The notes under the pieces: generated by a model | Seen by the model: the letters and a program-made list of their open reading frames with translations, nothing else | Told to the model about the DNA's origin: nothing | Database searches by the model: none | Program-made: the position numbers and the translations under genes | Shown: positions 1 through 8,515 of the stretch, one piece after another | How the letters are laid out: each line of letters begins with the position of its first letter | Numbering within the stretch: position 1 is the stretch's first letter | Assembly (NCBI RefSeq): GCF_014529945.1 | Contig: NZ_JACVFB010000002.1 | Span: 744,001-808,000 of the forward strand | Source of the DNA: Chitinophaga varians | GTDB taxonomy: Bacteria; Bacteroidota; Bacteroidia; Chitinophagales; Chitinophagaceae | Length of the DNA: 64,000 nt | Reading direction: 5' to 3'

Positions 1-2087
1 TAATTCAGAAAATCAGGGACAAATACGCCGTCGTGATCGTAGTAGTGATTTGCCTGGCTATTGTTAGTTTCCTGTTGCAGGATGCCTTTTTTGGCAAAAG
101 TTCTCTCGCCCGCCGTTCTACTACTGTGGGTAAAGTAAACGGTGAAGAGCTGGATCTCGGAGAATACCAGCGCCGTATTCAGGATGCCGAAGCAGGCGCA
201 CGCCAGCAGATGCCCAATGGTAATATTGATGAACAGACCCGTCAATATATCCGTGAGCAGGTTTGGAACCAGTTTCTGAATGAACAGATTATGCAGGCCC
301 AATATGCGAAACTGGGTATTGCGGTGACTGAAGCGGAAGTGGTTGACCAGATTAAAGGTAAAAACCCGAATCCGATCGTTGTGCAGCAATTTACCCGCGA
401 CGGCCAGTTTGACCGTGTGGCATTGCAGCAGACTATTGCCCAGGCTCCCCAGAACCCGCAAATCCGCGCGGCCCTGGCTCAGCTGGAAACCTACATCGCC
501 AAATCTCAGGAACAGCTGAAATATATCACCCTGATCAAACAAGGAGTATATTATCCTAAATGGATGGCTGCCCAACAGCAGGAAGATAACAGCAAAACAG
601 CTACTATCTCTTATGTAAGCGTGCCTTATGCTTCTATCGCTGACTCCACTATTAAAGTAACTGATGCTGAACTGAACCGGTTCATTCAGGACCATAAACA
701 ACTCTTTAAAGTAGAAGAATCCCGCAAAGTGGAATATGTATCTTTCGATGCTGTTCCTTCTGCCCAGGACTCCGCTGCTGCTATCCAACAGATTCTCGCC
801 CTGAAAGCAGAACTGGATACCACTCACGACGTTGCCGGTTTCATCAACCGTAACTCTGAGATCAAATACTATGATGGCTACGTTTCTAAAAATGCAGCAC
901 AGGTTCCTCAGAAAGATTCTATCGTAAATCTTCCTGTAGGTTCAGTATTTGGACCTTACTTCGATAACAACCTGATCGTGTTCGCCAAAATGGTAGACCG
1001 CAAAAACATGCCTGATAGCGTGAAAGTGCGTCACATTCTGATCGCTTCCGGTCCTCAGGGCGGCTTGCCGGATTCTATCGCTAAAAAACGTGCTGACAGC
1101 ATCGAAGTAGCGGTGAAAGGTGGTGCCGACTTCAAAGCGCTGGTGACCCAGTATTCTGACGATCCGGGCAGCAAACAAAATGGTGGTGAGTATGACATTA
1201 CGCCTGCTACTCAGTTTGTACCTGAATTTAAAGATTTCGCATTTGAAGGTTCTAAAGGTCAGATCAAAGTGGTAAAAACCCAGTTTGGTTACCACGTGAT
1301 TGAAATCATGGACCAGAAAAATGTTGGCCCGGCCATTAAAGTGGCTTACCTCGGTAAATCTGTTGATGCCAGCAAAGAAACCAACAACAACGCTTACGGC
1401 GCCGCCAGCGATTTCGCAGGTAAAAGCCGTACCGCTGCTAATTTCGAGAAGAACGTTCAACAAGGTAAACTGAATAAAAGAATTGCTGACAACCTCCGCC
1501 CGATGGATTTCGTGATCCCCGGTATCGGACAGTCCCGCGAACTGGTTCGTTGGGCTTACGAAGCGAAGAAAGGCGATGTGAGCACTGTGTTTACTTTTGA
1601 TGATAAATATGTGGTAGCTGTACTGACCAGTGTTCGTGCAGAAGGTACTGCTCCGCTGGATGATGTAAGACCTCAGGTAGAAGCTGAAGTGAAAAAACAC
1701 AAGAAAGCTGAACAGATCATCGCTAAACTGCAAACTCCGGCCAGCCTGGATGCAGCAGCTAAATCTACCAACCAGCCGGTGCTGAAAGCGGAAGGTGTAA
1801 GCTTCGCTTCTCCGTTCATCGCTTCCCTCGGCTTCGAGCCTCGCGTTGCCGGTGCTTCTTTCAACAAAGGCTGGGGTACTGCCAAAGTATCTGCTCCTAT
1901 TGAAGGTAACGCTGCAGTATACGTGATCAAAGCTGACAGCTACGAGCCTGTTGCTCAACCAGCACAGGACCTGGCTACTCAGCAGGCCGCTTACGAACAA
2001 GGAATCAAATCCCTGCTCGATCAGCAGCTGTTTGAAGTACTGAAGAAGAAAAGCGACATCAAAGATACCCGCGGTAAATTCTTCTAG
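1..2087 (+). CDS. PpiD/SurA-type peptidyl-prolyl isomerase, 5' end cut by window
   Basis: Envelope folding helper: a membrane-anchored parvulin-type prolyl isomerase that would act on exported and outer-membrane proteins in the periplasm. The frame is open from base 3 (IQKIRDKYAVV) straight into a hydrophobic helix (VVICLAIVSFLL), so the true start lies just before the window; the GTG at 33 sits inside that helix and is not the start. A SurA_N-like segment follows, then one parvulin domain at about bases 1020-1320, opening with VRHILIAS, passing GSKQNGGEYD and closing with GYHVIEIMD. The remaining C-terminal part resembles the chaperone arms of PpiD but has no second clear isomerase motif. 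Roughly 690 residues are visible, a normal length for Bacteroidota homologues. A terminator follows directly. Family assignment is firm; substrate is unknown. Confidence 0.9.
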   Translation, partial: IQKIRDKYAVVIVVVICLAIVSFLLQDAFFGKSSLARRSTTVGKVNGEELDLGEYQRRIQDAEAGARQQMPNGNIDEQTRQYIREQVWNQFLNEQIMQAQYAKLGIAVTEAEVVDQIKGKNPNPIVVQQFTRDGQFDRVALQQTIAQAPQNPQIRAALAQLETYIAKSQEQLKYITLIKQGVYYPKWMAAQQQEDNSKTATISYVSVPYASIADSTIKVTDAELNRFIQDHKQLFKVEESRKVEYVSFDAVPSAQDSAAAIQQILALKAELDTTHDVAGFINRNSEIKYYDGYVSKNAAQVPQKDSIVNLPVGSVFGPYFDNNLIVFAKMVDRKNMPDSVKVRHILIASGPQGGLPDSIAKKRADSIEVAVKGGADFKALVTQYSDDPGSKQNGGEYDITPATQFVPEFKDFAFEGSKGQIKVVKTQFGYHVIEIMDQKNVGPAIKVAYLGKSVDASKETNNNAYGAASDFAGKSRTAANFEKNVQQGKLNKRIADNLRPMDFVIPGIGQSRELVRWAYEAKKGDVSTVFTFDDKYVVAVLTSVRAEGTAPLDDVRPQVEAEVKKHKKAEQIIAKLQTPASLDAAAKSTNQPVLKAEGVSFASPFIASLGFEPRVAGASFNKGWGTAKVSAPIEGNAAVYVIKADSYEPVAQPAQDLATQQAAYEQGIKSLLDQQLFEVLKKKSDIKDTRGKFF

Positions 2088-2118
2088 TAGACAGCATACA
2101 TTTTTAACTGACATAAGG

Positions 2119-2147
2119 AAAAGGGAGGCAGCAATGCCTCCCTTTTT
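2119..2147 (+). terminator. Rho-independent terminator after ppiD-like gene
   Basis: A 10-bp perfect stem (aagggaggca / tgcctccctt) with a GCAA tetraloop is followed by T residues. It lies 32 bases after the TAG stop of the isomerase gene and separates it from the next promoter. Confidence 0.85.
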
Positions 2148-2164
2148 ACATGCCTATATCTTCG

Positions 2165-2172
2165 TAAATTTG
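2165..2172 (+). promoter_or_regulatory. -7 box TAAATTTG upstream of DUF2480 gene
   Basis: This is a perfect match to the Bacteroidota sigma-A -7 consensus TAnnTTTG, 21 nt before the ATG at 2194. No clear -33 TTG is visible at the expected distance. Confidence 0.55.
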
Positions 2173-2193
2173 TTTGGTTAAAAACAGACAGAT

Positions 2194-2700
2194 ATGGATG
2201 AAATCGTTAATAAAGTAGCACAGAGTGGCTTGGAAACCATTGACCTGGAACAATTCTACCCCAAAGGGGAGACTGTCATTTTTGATATGAAGGATTATCT
2301 TTTTATGGGAATGATCCTGAAAGAGAAAGACTTTCGTACCGCTATGCAGTCGCACGACTGGGAACAATACCGTGGAAAAAATGTGGGTTTGGTATGCACC
2401 GCCGATGCGGTGGTACCCTTGTGGGCCTATATGCTGGTAATGACAAATCTGGAACCGATAGCGGCTTATGCTGCTTTCGGAGATGCGGAATTTATATATA
2501 AAACACTGTACCTGAAGAACTTATCAACTATTGATGTGGCTGCTTTCGAAGATAAACGCATCGTGATCAAAGGCTGTGGCGACAAACGGGTGGGTGAAGT
2601 GGCTTATGCAGAAGTAACCCGACTGCTGCGTCCGGTAGCTAAAAGTATTATGTACGGCGAACCTTGCTCTTCTGTGCCGGTTTACAAGAAGAAAGCCTAA
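2194..2700 (+). CDS. DUF2480 family protein
   Basis: A 168-residue cytoplasmic protein of the DUF2480 family, which is found in Bacteroidota and has no established function. It has no signal peptide and no membrane segment. Recognisable family stretches are the N-terminal VNKVAQSGLETIDLEQF, the VFDMKDYLF-like strand region and the C-terminal IKGCGDKRVGEVAYAEVTR. It has its own -7 box and stands alone between a terminator upstream and the convergent corA gene, whose stop codon overlaps its own by four bases. The start at 2194 is the first ATG after the promoter. The assignment rests on overall sequence similarity as remembered; no active-site residues can be named. Confidence 0.8.
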   Translation: MDEIVNKVAQSGLETIDLEQFYPKGETVIFDMKDYLFMGMILKEKDFRTAMQSHDWEQYRGKNVGLVCTADAVVPLWAYMLVMTNLEPIAAYAAFGDAEFIYKTLYLKNLSTIDVAAFEDKRIVIKGCGDKRVGEVAYAEVTRLLRPVAKSIMYGEPCSSVPVYKKKA

Positions 2701-3818
2701 AACCAGCCGCGCTTCCTGAAAATCAGGATCATCAGCACGAGGAGCAGTCCCATGCCTCCCAGCGTGTAGAAGTAGCCATTGTGGCTTTCCAGCTCCGGCA
2801 TGTTGTGGAAATTCATACCATAAATACCGGCGATCAGTGTTAATGGAGTCAATAAAGTGGTTACTACCGCCAGTACTTTCATGATCTCATTCATTTTGAG
2901 ATTGAGCTGGGTATGATACATCTCCTGTACGTTGAGGATCATGTCGCGGTAGTTATCTGCCAGATCATTACACTGAATGATGTGGTCATACACGTCTTTG
3001 TAATATTTAGTGACATTGTCTTCCAGCAGGTCACTTTCGCTTTTGAGGAAGCCGTTCACCAGTTCACGAACGGGCGCTATTCCCCTTTTGAAGAGAAATA
3101 CCTGGCGGCGGAGGAAGTTAATCCGCGCGAGTGTCCGGGTGTTGGGGTCATGTTGTACCACATCTTCCATGAGCTCTATTCTTTCGCCCAGTTTATCCAG
3201 CACCGTAAAGTAGCTGTCTACAATCACGTCCAGCAGTGAATAACAGAGGAAATCCATGGTACCGTTGCGAATCCGCGAGCCGGGAATTTTCAGTTTCTCC
3301 CGTACCGGATCAAATACATCTCTGGTCGGATCTTCCTGAAAAGAGATCACGAAGTTTTTACCCATGACGATACTCACCTGTTCCTGGTCGATGGTAGATG
3401 CTTCACTATTGAAGTACATCATAGGCAGGATGCAGAACAGCCGTTCGCCGATATCATCCATTTTGGCTCGTTGTCCTATGCTGAGCACGTCTTCTTCTAT
3501 CAATGGGTGGATCATGTAATGCTGACAAATGGCATGTACATCATCTTTCCGGATGCCATCCACATTGATCCAGGTAAAAGTAGGTTTATCCCGATAAGCA
3601 AACACCTGTTCCAGCGACACCAGTGTTTCCTCCGTACAGGCGTTACCGCTATAGTCGAACACAGTGATCTTGCTGGTTTCGGCCGGCTTACGCGAAGCTA
3701 CGCTTGTAGCCGGATTGAAGTTCATGATGCGCTGCCGCTTTACTTTGAAAGGGTTGAGTTCATCCAACACGTCCAGCACACCGGGAATAGGCAGTCTCTT
3801 TTTCACTGATTTAAGCAT
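2697..3818 (-). CDS. corA: CorA-type magnesium/cobalt transporter
   Basis: Inner-membrane channel of the CorA family, which forms a pentamer for Mg2+ (also Co2+ and Ni2+) uptake. The 373 residues comprise a large N-terminal cytoplasmic domain (about 1-300) including the long stalk helix, then two C-terminal membrane helices. The first ends in the diagnostic YGMN selectivity motif (IAGIYGMNFHNMPELE), and the second (GLLLVLMILIFRK) ends in a basic tail. Length and motif order are normal. It is monocistronic and convergent with the DUF2480 gene. Upstream, at 3907-3925, lies a palindrome that could be an operator. Family assignment is secure; the ion actually carried is inferred. Confidence 0.95.
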   Translation of the reverse strand: MLKSVKKRLPIPGVLDVLDELNPFKVKRQRIMNFNPATSVASRKPAETSKITVFDYSGNACTEETLVSLEQVFAYRDKPTFTWINVDGIRKDDVHAICQHYMIHPLIEEDVLSIGQRAKMDDIGERLFCILPMMYFNSEASTIDQEQVSIVMGKNFVISFQEDPTRDVFDPVREKLKIPGSRIRNGTMDFLCYSLLDVIVDSYFTVLDKLGERIELMEDVVQHDPNTRTLARINFLRRQVFLFKRGIAPVRELVNGFLKSESDLLEDNVTKYYKDVYDHIIQCNDLADNYRDMILNVQEMYHTQLNLKMNEIMKVLAVVTTLLTPLTLIAGIYGMNFHNMPELESHNGYFYTLGGMGLLLVLMILIFRKRGWF

Positions 3819-3906
3819 AAATACGGTATCTGCAAAAGATCATTTTTCCAACCGAATTTAAATCAAAATCCGGTAAGGAGTGGGGAAAGTAAATTCGTCC
3901 CTTAAG

Positions 3907-3925
3907 TCCTATAGGGTATATAGGA
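3907..3925. promoter_or_regulatory. Palindrome in the corA upstream region
   Basis: The arms TCCTATA and TATAGGA pair perfectly around a 5-nt centre (GGGTA). The site lies about 90 bp before the corA start and just beyond the terminator of the DUF3472 gene, so it can only belong to corA control or be incidental. No regulator is known to me for this motif. Confidence 0.3.
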
Positions 3926-3938
3926 AATAAGCAGACAA

Positions 3939-3966
3939 AAAAGGCCGCAAATTTTTGCGGCCTTTT
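3939..3966 (-). terminator. Terminator after DUF3472 gene
   Basis: A 13-bp self-complementary stretch (AAAAGGCCGCAAA / TTTGCGGCCTTTT) forms a strong GC-centred hairpin. Read on the minus strand it ends in six T residues, as expected for termination of the gene whose stop is at 3998. Confidence 0.85.
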
Positions 3967-3997
3967 GAAAAATAACGATGGCGGATATACGGGAATG

Positions 3998-5257
3998 CTA
4001 AAAACGCGGCAGCGTTATTTCCGGGTGTTTACCGGTGGCGGCGCGTTCAAAGAAATCGCCGTATTTGGCGTTGGCGGGTTTGAAGCCGCTGGTCCACAGA
4101 TAGAACCAACCATTTTCGGAGCCACCGCCGAAATCCAGCCGGTCTTTGGCTTTAGCAGTGGCATCATTGGTAAATTTCGCTTTGGTGAGCTCTATCCATT
4201 CACCGGTATCCGTTTTTACCCAGTGATTGCCGTAGTAACCTTTTCTGCCGAGGTGACCGTTTTCAAAGGAGAAATTTTCGAGGAAGGAGTACAGATGCCC
4301 CATGTACTTACCGTCTTTCGGAGCGCGGAAACTGGCGATCAGCTTCCACTCCTGGTGTTCCGGCACATAGAAGTAGGCAGTGTAGGTGGTCGTATTGCCA
4401 ACGGGAACGCTGTGCATTAAAAAACGATAGGTTTCGCCGGCCTTCCAATTGTATTCCCAGTGGCTATGGCCGCCGGTACCCTCTCCGCCAAAACCGCTGG
4501 CATACACGCTGTCGCCTTTTGCGAGCATGACTACCTGGTCTTCATATTTTACATTGTCACGTTTGTCGGGCTCACTGCCAGCATCCCATACGGAGAAAAT
4601 AATTCTTCTTTCCACCGCAGAATTGACCTGCATACCGAAATAACCACGATGAAAACCACAGGACATAAAATAGGTGCCGATCTTGTCCTCTCCTGCCGGC
4701 ACTTTTATTTCACCGTAAAACCACTCTACATTTTTTCCTTCGGGAACAGGATAGTTAAGATGCACGGAAGCAGAACGTCTCCATGATTTGGGATTGAACT
4801 GGATATCCTTGGTGGCAGCGCCTTCCAGGCTGATTCCTTTCACATCAGCGTAGATCTTACCGGATTTTTCCAGCCCTTTCAGGGTGATATTGTAGAAGCC
4901 GGGTTGTTTGATATTGGTTTCCAGTGCGGGAATGGTCACAAAATCATTGTTATTAGGTATGCTAACTATTTTAGAGATACCGTTTACCGTTATCTGTACT
5001 TTGCTGCCTGCATCGGAGCGTGCCTGCAAAGCGACTTTCAGTTTTCCGGTGGTGGCGGCATGAAAATAGAAATTGACGGTATTTTCATTGCCGGTCCAGT
5101 TTGTCACACCTTTGTTTTCATTGATATCCACATTTTTCTCCTCCGGATCTGCGTAGGCAGTGAACCCGGGAAGCATCACGGGGGATGATTGCGCTGAAAT
5201 CTGTTGTGTAGCCAGCAGGCCGGTGAACAGAGCGCAGAAAAGCATCATTTTTTTCAT
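3998..5257 (-). CDS. Secreted DUF3472 protein with DUF5077-like N-terminus
   Basis: A 419-residue exported protein. The signal peptide is clear (MKKMMLFCALFTGLLATQQ then SAQ cleavage). The first part (about 25-145) is a beta-rich DUF5077-like module. The second (about 150-415) is DUF3472, recognisable from WFYGEIKVP, SCGFHRGYFGMQVNS, WDAGSEPD and FGGEGTGGHSHW. Proteins of this pairing occur in Bacteroidota and are thought to bind or act on glycans or surfaces, but the role is not established. It is monocistronic: a terminator lies downstream and the divergent PfpI gene upstream. The start at 5257 immediately precedes the signal peptide. Confidence is high for the domain call and low for any function. 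Confidence 0.85.
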   Translation of the reverse strand: MKKMMLFCALFTGLLATQQISAQSSPVMLPGFTAYADPEEKNVDINENKGVTNWTGNENTVNFYFHAATTGKLKVALQARSDAGSKVQITVNGISKIVSIPNNNDFVTIPALETNIKQPGFYNITLKGLEKSGKIYADVKGISLEGAATKDIQFNPKSWRRSASVHLNYPVPEGKNVEWFYGEIKVPAGEDKIGTYFMSCGFHRGYFGMQVNSAVERRIIFSVWDAGSEPDKRDNVKYEDQVVMLAKGDSVYASGFGGEGTGGHSHWEYNWKAGETYRFLMHSVPVGNTTTYTAYFYVPEHQEWKLIASFRAPKDGKYMGHLYSFLENFSFENGHLGRKGYYGNHWVKTDTGEWIELTKAKFTNDATAKAKDRLDFGGGSENGWFYLWTSGFKPANAKYGDFFERAATGKHPEITLPRF

Positions 5258-5544
5258 TGTTCAGGAATTAGTGTCAACAAATAAAACAGTCGGATTCGCC
5301 AAATGCAACAGCTGACATCAAAATATTACACTGGAATGAGATTCCTTTCTTTCTACGGTATGGGAAAAAATATATACAACGGGTATACGACCACGGGCGC
5401 GGGAAGCAGGCCACTGGCAAGGTGTATTGGCAAGGGAACCTTTTTTGTGCTGTTGGCAGGAGGAACAACATCAGGAATTTAGCTGTGCCTGTCAGGCGCA
5501 GCGTGTAGAATCATCCGGTTTTATTCACGAAAAAATTATGATTT
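5258..5544. other. Divergent intergenic region
   Basis: This 287-base spacer separates the divergent DUF3472 and PfpI genes and should hold both promoters. I see no perfect TAnnTTTG box on either strand, no convincing small gene and no riboswitch-like structure. The stretch around 5360-5390 is AT-rich. Confidence 0.4.
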
Positions 5545-6099
5545 ATGGGAACTCAATTGCAGGACAAAAAAGTGGCGATACTGGTGGCCAACGGATTTGA
5601 AGAAGTGGAGCTGACAGCGCCGCTGAAAGCGTTAAAAGACGCCGGAGCAAAGGTGGATATCATTTCTCCCGAAAAAGAAAAAGTAAGGGCGTGGGCAGAA
5701 AAGGAATGGGGGAAAGATTACCCGGTAGATAAGAACCTGGCTGATGCCAACGCGCAGGACTATGACGCACTGGTATTGCCCGGTGGCGTATTAAATCCTG
5801 ACCAGCTGCGTATCAATCAGCAGGCGGTTACTTTTGTCGGTGGTTTCTTTGAAGATGGGAAGCCTATTGCAGCGATTTGCCACGGTCCGTGGACGCTGAT
5901 AGAAACAGGAGAACTGAATGGTCGCAGGGTCACGTCCTATCCTTCCCTGAAAACAGATCTGGAAAATGCCGGTGCTATCTGGACGGATGAGGAAGTGGTC
6001 ACAGATCACGGGTTGGTGACCAGCAGGACACCCAAAGATCTGCCTGCATTTTGCAAAAAGATGGTAGAAGAAATTGCAGAGGGTGAGCATGTTGTTTAA
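5545..6099 (+). CDS. DJ-1/PfpI family protein (YhbO/GSP18-like)
   Basis: A 184-residue cytoplasmic member of the DJ-1/PfpI glutamine-amidotransferase-like fold. These proteins are linked to general stress and to glyoxal or protein deglycation activity. The nucleophile elbow is AICHGPWTLIE, with Cys112 followed by His113, and the conserved acidic residue that pairs with the cysteine is in the N-terminal NGFEEVEL (Glu19/20). VLPGGVLNPDQLR and the C-terminal SRTPKDLPAF are typical of the YhbO/GSP18 branch. The ATG at 5545 gives a compact N-terminus and no signal peptide. It is monocistronic, with a terminator at its 3' end. The precise enzymatic activity cannot be read from the sequence. Confidence 0.9.
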   Translation: MGTQLQDKKVAILVANGFEEVELTAPLKALKDAGAKVDIISPEKEKVRAWAEKEWGKDYPVDKNLADANAQDYDALVLPGGVLNPDQLRINQQAVTFVGGFFEDGKPIAAICHGPWTLIETGELNGRRVTSYPSLKTDLENAGAIWTDEEVVTDHGLVTSRTPKDLPAFCKKMVEEIAEGEHVV

Positions 6100-6122
6100 C
6101 AACAACTGTGTTTGGCGTTTGT

Positions 6123-6160
6123 GGAAGGAGAAATGCGGTGCGTTTCTCCTTCCCTATTTT
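6123..6160 (+). terminator. Terminator after PfpI gene, overlapping rlpA 3' end
   Basis: An 11-bp perfect stem (GGAAGGAGAAA / TTTCTCCTTCC) with a 9-nt loop is followed by CTATTTTTT. It lies between convergent genes, and the T-run overlaps the last codons of rlpA. Confidence 0.8.
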
Positions 6161-6531
6161 TTAGGCTTTTTATATTTGATTTCCACATTGGCCACGCCGG
6201 TATTGAGCATGCCCAGTTTGGATGCTGCTTTTTTAGACAGATCGATGATCCTGCCGGGAGCAAATGGACCTCTGTCGTTGATACGCACTTTCACGGAGCG
6301 GCCGTTGGCGATATTGACAACTTTTACGCGGGTGCCAAAGGGAAGGGATTTATGGGCTGCCGTCAGGTGTCGCTGGCGGAATGTTTCGCCGCTGGCAGTG
6401 CGTTTTCCATCAAAGGAGTCGGCATAATAAGAAGCTTTCCCGTTCTGGGTAACCTTACGGCTACACGCAGTTGTACTGATCATCAGTGTAGCACAGGCGA
6501 GCAACAGGCACGGATGTAATGATAGTCTCAT
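6154..6531 (-). CDS. rlpA: RlpA-like septal ring lytic transglycosylase, lipoprotein
   Basis: A 125-residue double-psi beta-barrel protein of the RlpA family, which binds and in some species cleaves denuded peptidoglycan glycan strands in the cell envelope. Visible family motifs are [44 protein letters not shown] and [17 protein letters not shown] place the start at ATG 6531 because it begins a normal export signal ([19 protein letters not shown]) ending at TTAC, a loose lipobox; an in-frame ATG 29 codons upstream would give an implausible N-terminus. There is no SPOR domain, unlike E. coli RlpA, which is usual for short Bacteroidota forms. Divergent from poxB and convergent with the PfpI gene. 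Confidence 0.88.
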   Translation of the reverse strand: MRLSLHPCLLLACATLMISTTACSRKVTQNGKASYYADSFDGKRTASGETFRQRHLTAAHKSLPFGTRVKVVNIANGRSVKVRINDRGPFAPGRIIDLSKKAASKLGMLNTGVANVEIKYKKPKK

Positions 6532-6674
6532 AAATAGGCCGCGGTTTAGTCGTATAAATATAATGATATTTTCTGATGGGTGACAGGCCCGTTTATTGAA
6601 GCATGTTGGCTTAAACAAAGTATCAATGCTGTTGTTTTTTTAAAACACATCCTGAAAAAAATAAAAACATATTT

Positions 6675-8411
6675 ATGGGAAAATCAGTTGCCGACCAATT
6701 AGTGGAGATGCTGGCGGATGCCGGTATTCAGCGTATATATGCTGTTACGGGAGATAGTTTAAACCACATTAACGATGCTGTGCGCAGAGATGGCCGTATC
6801 CAGTGGATACATGTACGGCATGAAGAAGTGGGCGCTTATGCGGCGGGAGCGGAAGCACAGCTCAACGGGCTTGCCTGTTGCGCCGGCAGCAGCGGACCGG
6901 GACATGTACACCTGATTAACGGATTGTACGATGCACATCGGTCGGGCGCTCCGGTGATAGCCATCGCTTCTACTTGCGCCACCAATGAATTTGGCAGTGA
7001 TTATTTCCAGGAAACCAATACGATCAAATTATTCGCGGATTGCAGTCATTATAATCAGGTGGCCAATACGCCGGCGCAGGCCCCGCGTATGTTGCAGGCA
7101 GCCCTGCAGCATGCCGTGCACAAAAAAGGCGTGGCGGTGCTGGGGTTACCGGGAGATGTTGCATCGGCTGATGCGGAAAGTATCACTACCGCACTGAAAG
7201 TGTACCGACCAGCCGCGGTATTGCGACCGGCAGAAACAGCACTCCAACAGCTGGCGGCTTTACTGCAATCGGCCGAAAAGGTGGCGATCTACTGCGGACT
7301 GGGCGCCACTGCGGCCCATGATGAAGTAGTGACACTGGCTACGCTGCTAAAGGCGCCGGTGGGGTATTCTTTCCGCGCAAAAATGGGCATAGAATACGAT
7401 AACCCTCATGAAGTGGGGATGACAGGGCTGCTGGGGTTGGCATCGGCCTATAAAAGCATGCATGAAGCAGATGTGGTGCTCCTGCTGGGAACAGACTTTC
7501 CGTATACGCCGTTTATACCGGAAAATGCGAAGATCGTGCAGATCGACAATCAGCCTGAAAGACTGGGCCGTCGCGCCGCCCTGGAAATGGGGCTTTGCGG
7601 CGATATCGGTCCTACCCTGCAGGCTTTACTACCCATGATACTTGATAAAAAAGACAGGAAGTTTCTGGACACCATGCTGGAGTTCCACGAAGAGGTGAAG
7701 CGGAAACTGAATACCTATGTGGAAGACCGGGGTAAAGAAGAGGCGATCAGTCCGGAGTATGTAGCAACCGTTATCAGCCAGCTGGCCGCACGGGATGCTA
7801 TTTTCACGGTAGATACCGGCATGACCAACGTATGGACGGCGCGGTATATAGAGGCAACCGGTAAGCGCACTTTGTTGGGATCATTCAACCATGGTTCCAT
7901 GGCCAATGCTATGCCGCAGGCCATCGGCGCCGCTTTGTGCCAGCCGGGACGGGAGGTGTATGCTCTTTGTGGCGATGGAGGGCTTACCATGTTGCTGGGC
8001 GATCTGATGACCATCCGGCAATATAATCTTCCTGTAAAAGTGATTGTGTTTAATAACAGGGCGTTGGGCATGGTGAAACTGGAAATGGAGGTCGCCGGTC
8101 TGCCGGACTGGCAAACCGATATGGTTAATCCGGACTTTGCGGGAGTGGCCACAGCCATGGGCTTTACTGCCTTTACCATCCGTACACCGGAGGAAGTAGA
8201 GCCGGTACTCACCAAGGTACGGGATGCTTCGGGACCTGTGCTGGTAAATATTTTCACCAACCCTTCTTCGCTGGCCATGCCGCCCAGGATAGAATTCGAA
8301 CAGATGAAAGGATATGCTTTGTGGATGGGGAAACTGATACTGGGAGGACGGTTTGATGATGTGCTGGAGGCCGTGAAATCAAACTACAAGCATATCAAAG
8401 ACGTATTATAA
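6675..8411 (+). CDS. poxB: Pyruvate oxidase / quinone-dependent pyruvate dehydrogenase (PoxB-like)
   Basis: A thiamine-diphosphate flavoenzyme that would decarboxylate pyruvate to acetate and pass electrons to membrane quinone. At 578 residues it matches E. coli PoxB in length. The N-terminal PYR domain has the catalytic glutamate in VRHEEVGAYAAG (Glu50) and the SSGPGHVHLINGLYDAHR stretch. The middle FAD domain follows (about 185-340). The C-terminal PP domain carries the TPP-Mg motif CGDGGLTMLLGDL through to VIVFNN. The C-terminus (GRFDDVLEAVKSNYK) aligns with the membrane-activated tail of PoxB. Monocistronic; a large inverted repeat lies immediately downstream. Acetolactate synthase is the main alternative, but the overall sequence fits PoxB better. 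Confidence 0.9.
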   Translation: MGKSVADQLVEMLADAGIQRIYAVTGDSLNHINDAVRRDGRIQWIHVRHEEVGAYAAGAEAQLNGLACCAGSSGPGHVHLINGLYDAHRSGAPVIAIASTCATNEFGSDYFQETNTIKLFADCSHYNQVANTPAQAPRMLQAALQHAVHKKGVAVLGLPGDVASADAESITTALKVYRPAAVLRPAETALQQLAALLQSAEKVAIYCGLGATAAHDEVVTLATLLKAPVGYSFRAKMGIEYDNPHEVGMTGLLGLASAYKSMHEADVVLLLGTDFPYTPFIPENAKIVQIDNQPERLGRRAALEMGLCGDIGPTLQALLPMILDKKDRKFLDTMLEFHEEVKRKLNTYVEDRGKEEAISPEYVATVISQLAARDAIFTVDTGMTNVWTARYIEATGKRTLLGSFNHGSMANAMPQAIGAALCQPGREVYALCGDGGLTMLLGDLMTIRQYNLPVKVIVFNNRALGMVKLEMEVAGLPDWQTDMVNPDFAGVATAMGFTAFTIRTPEEVEPVLTKVRDASGPVLVNIFTNPSSLAMPPRIEFEQMKGYALWMGKLILGGRFDDVLEAVKSNYKHIKDVL

Positions 8412-8424
8412 ATGACGAATTACC

Positions 8425-8514
8425 AATTACGAATGACGAATGGAGGGCTTTTTTATGGAAGGGTCATTTAAGTGACCTGTCTGTAAGAGAGCCCTCCATT
8501 CGTCATTCGTCATT
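8425..8514. repeat. Word-repeat inverted repeat A (between convergent poxB and tamL)
   Basis: The arms at 8425-8449 and 8490-8514 are 25 bp with one mismatch, around a 40-bp spacer. The left arm and the preceding bases are made of near-copies of an ATTACGA/ATGACGA word. One side starts just past the poxB stop and the other ends one base before the tamL stop codon, so a bidirectional terminator is the simplest role. Confidence 0.8.
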
Positions 8515-8515
8515 G

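Noticed and set aside
942..2114. Open frame of 390 codons opposite the ppiD-like gene
   Set aside because: Antisense to a clear parvulin domain and lacks protein-like features.
5274..5471. 65-codon open frame on the minus strand between divergent genes
   Set aside because: Cysteine- and arginine-rich composition without signal or domain; more likely random within the promoter region.
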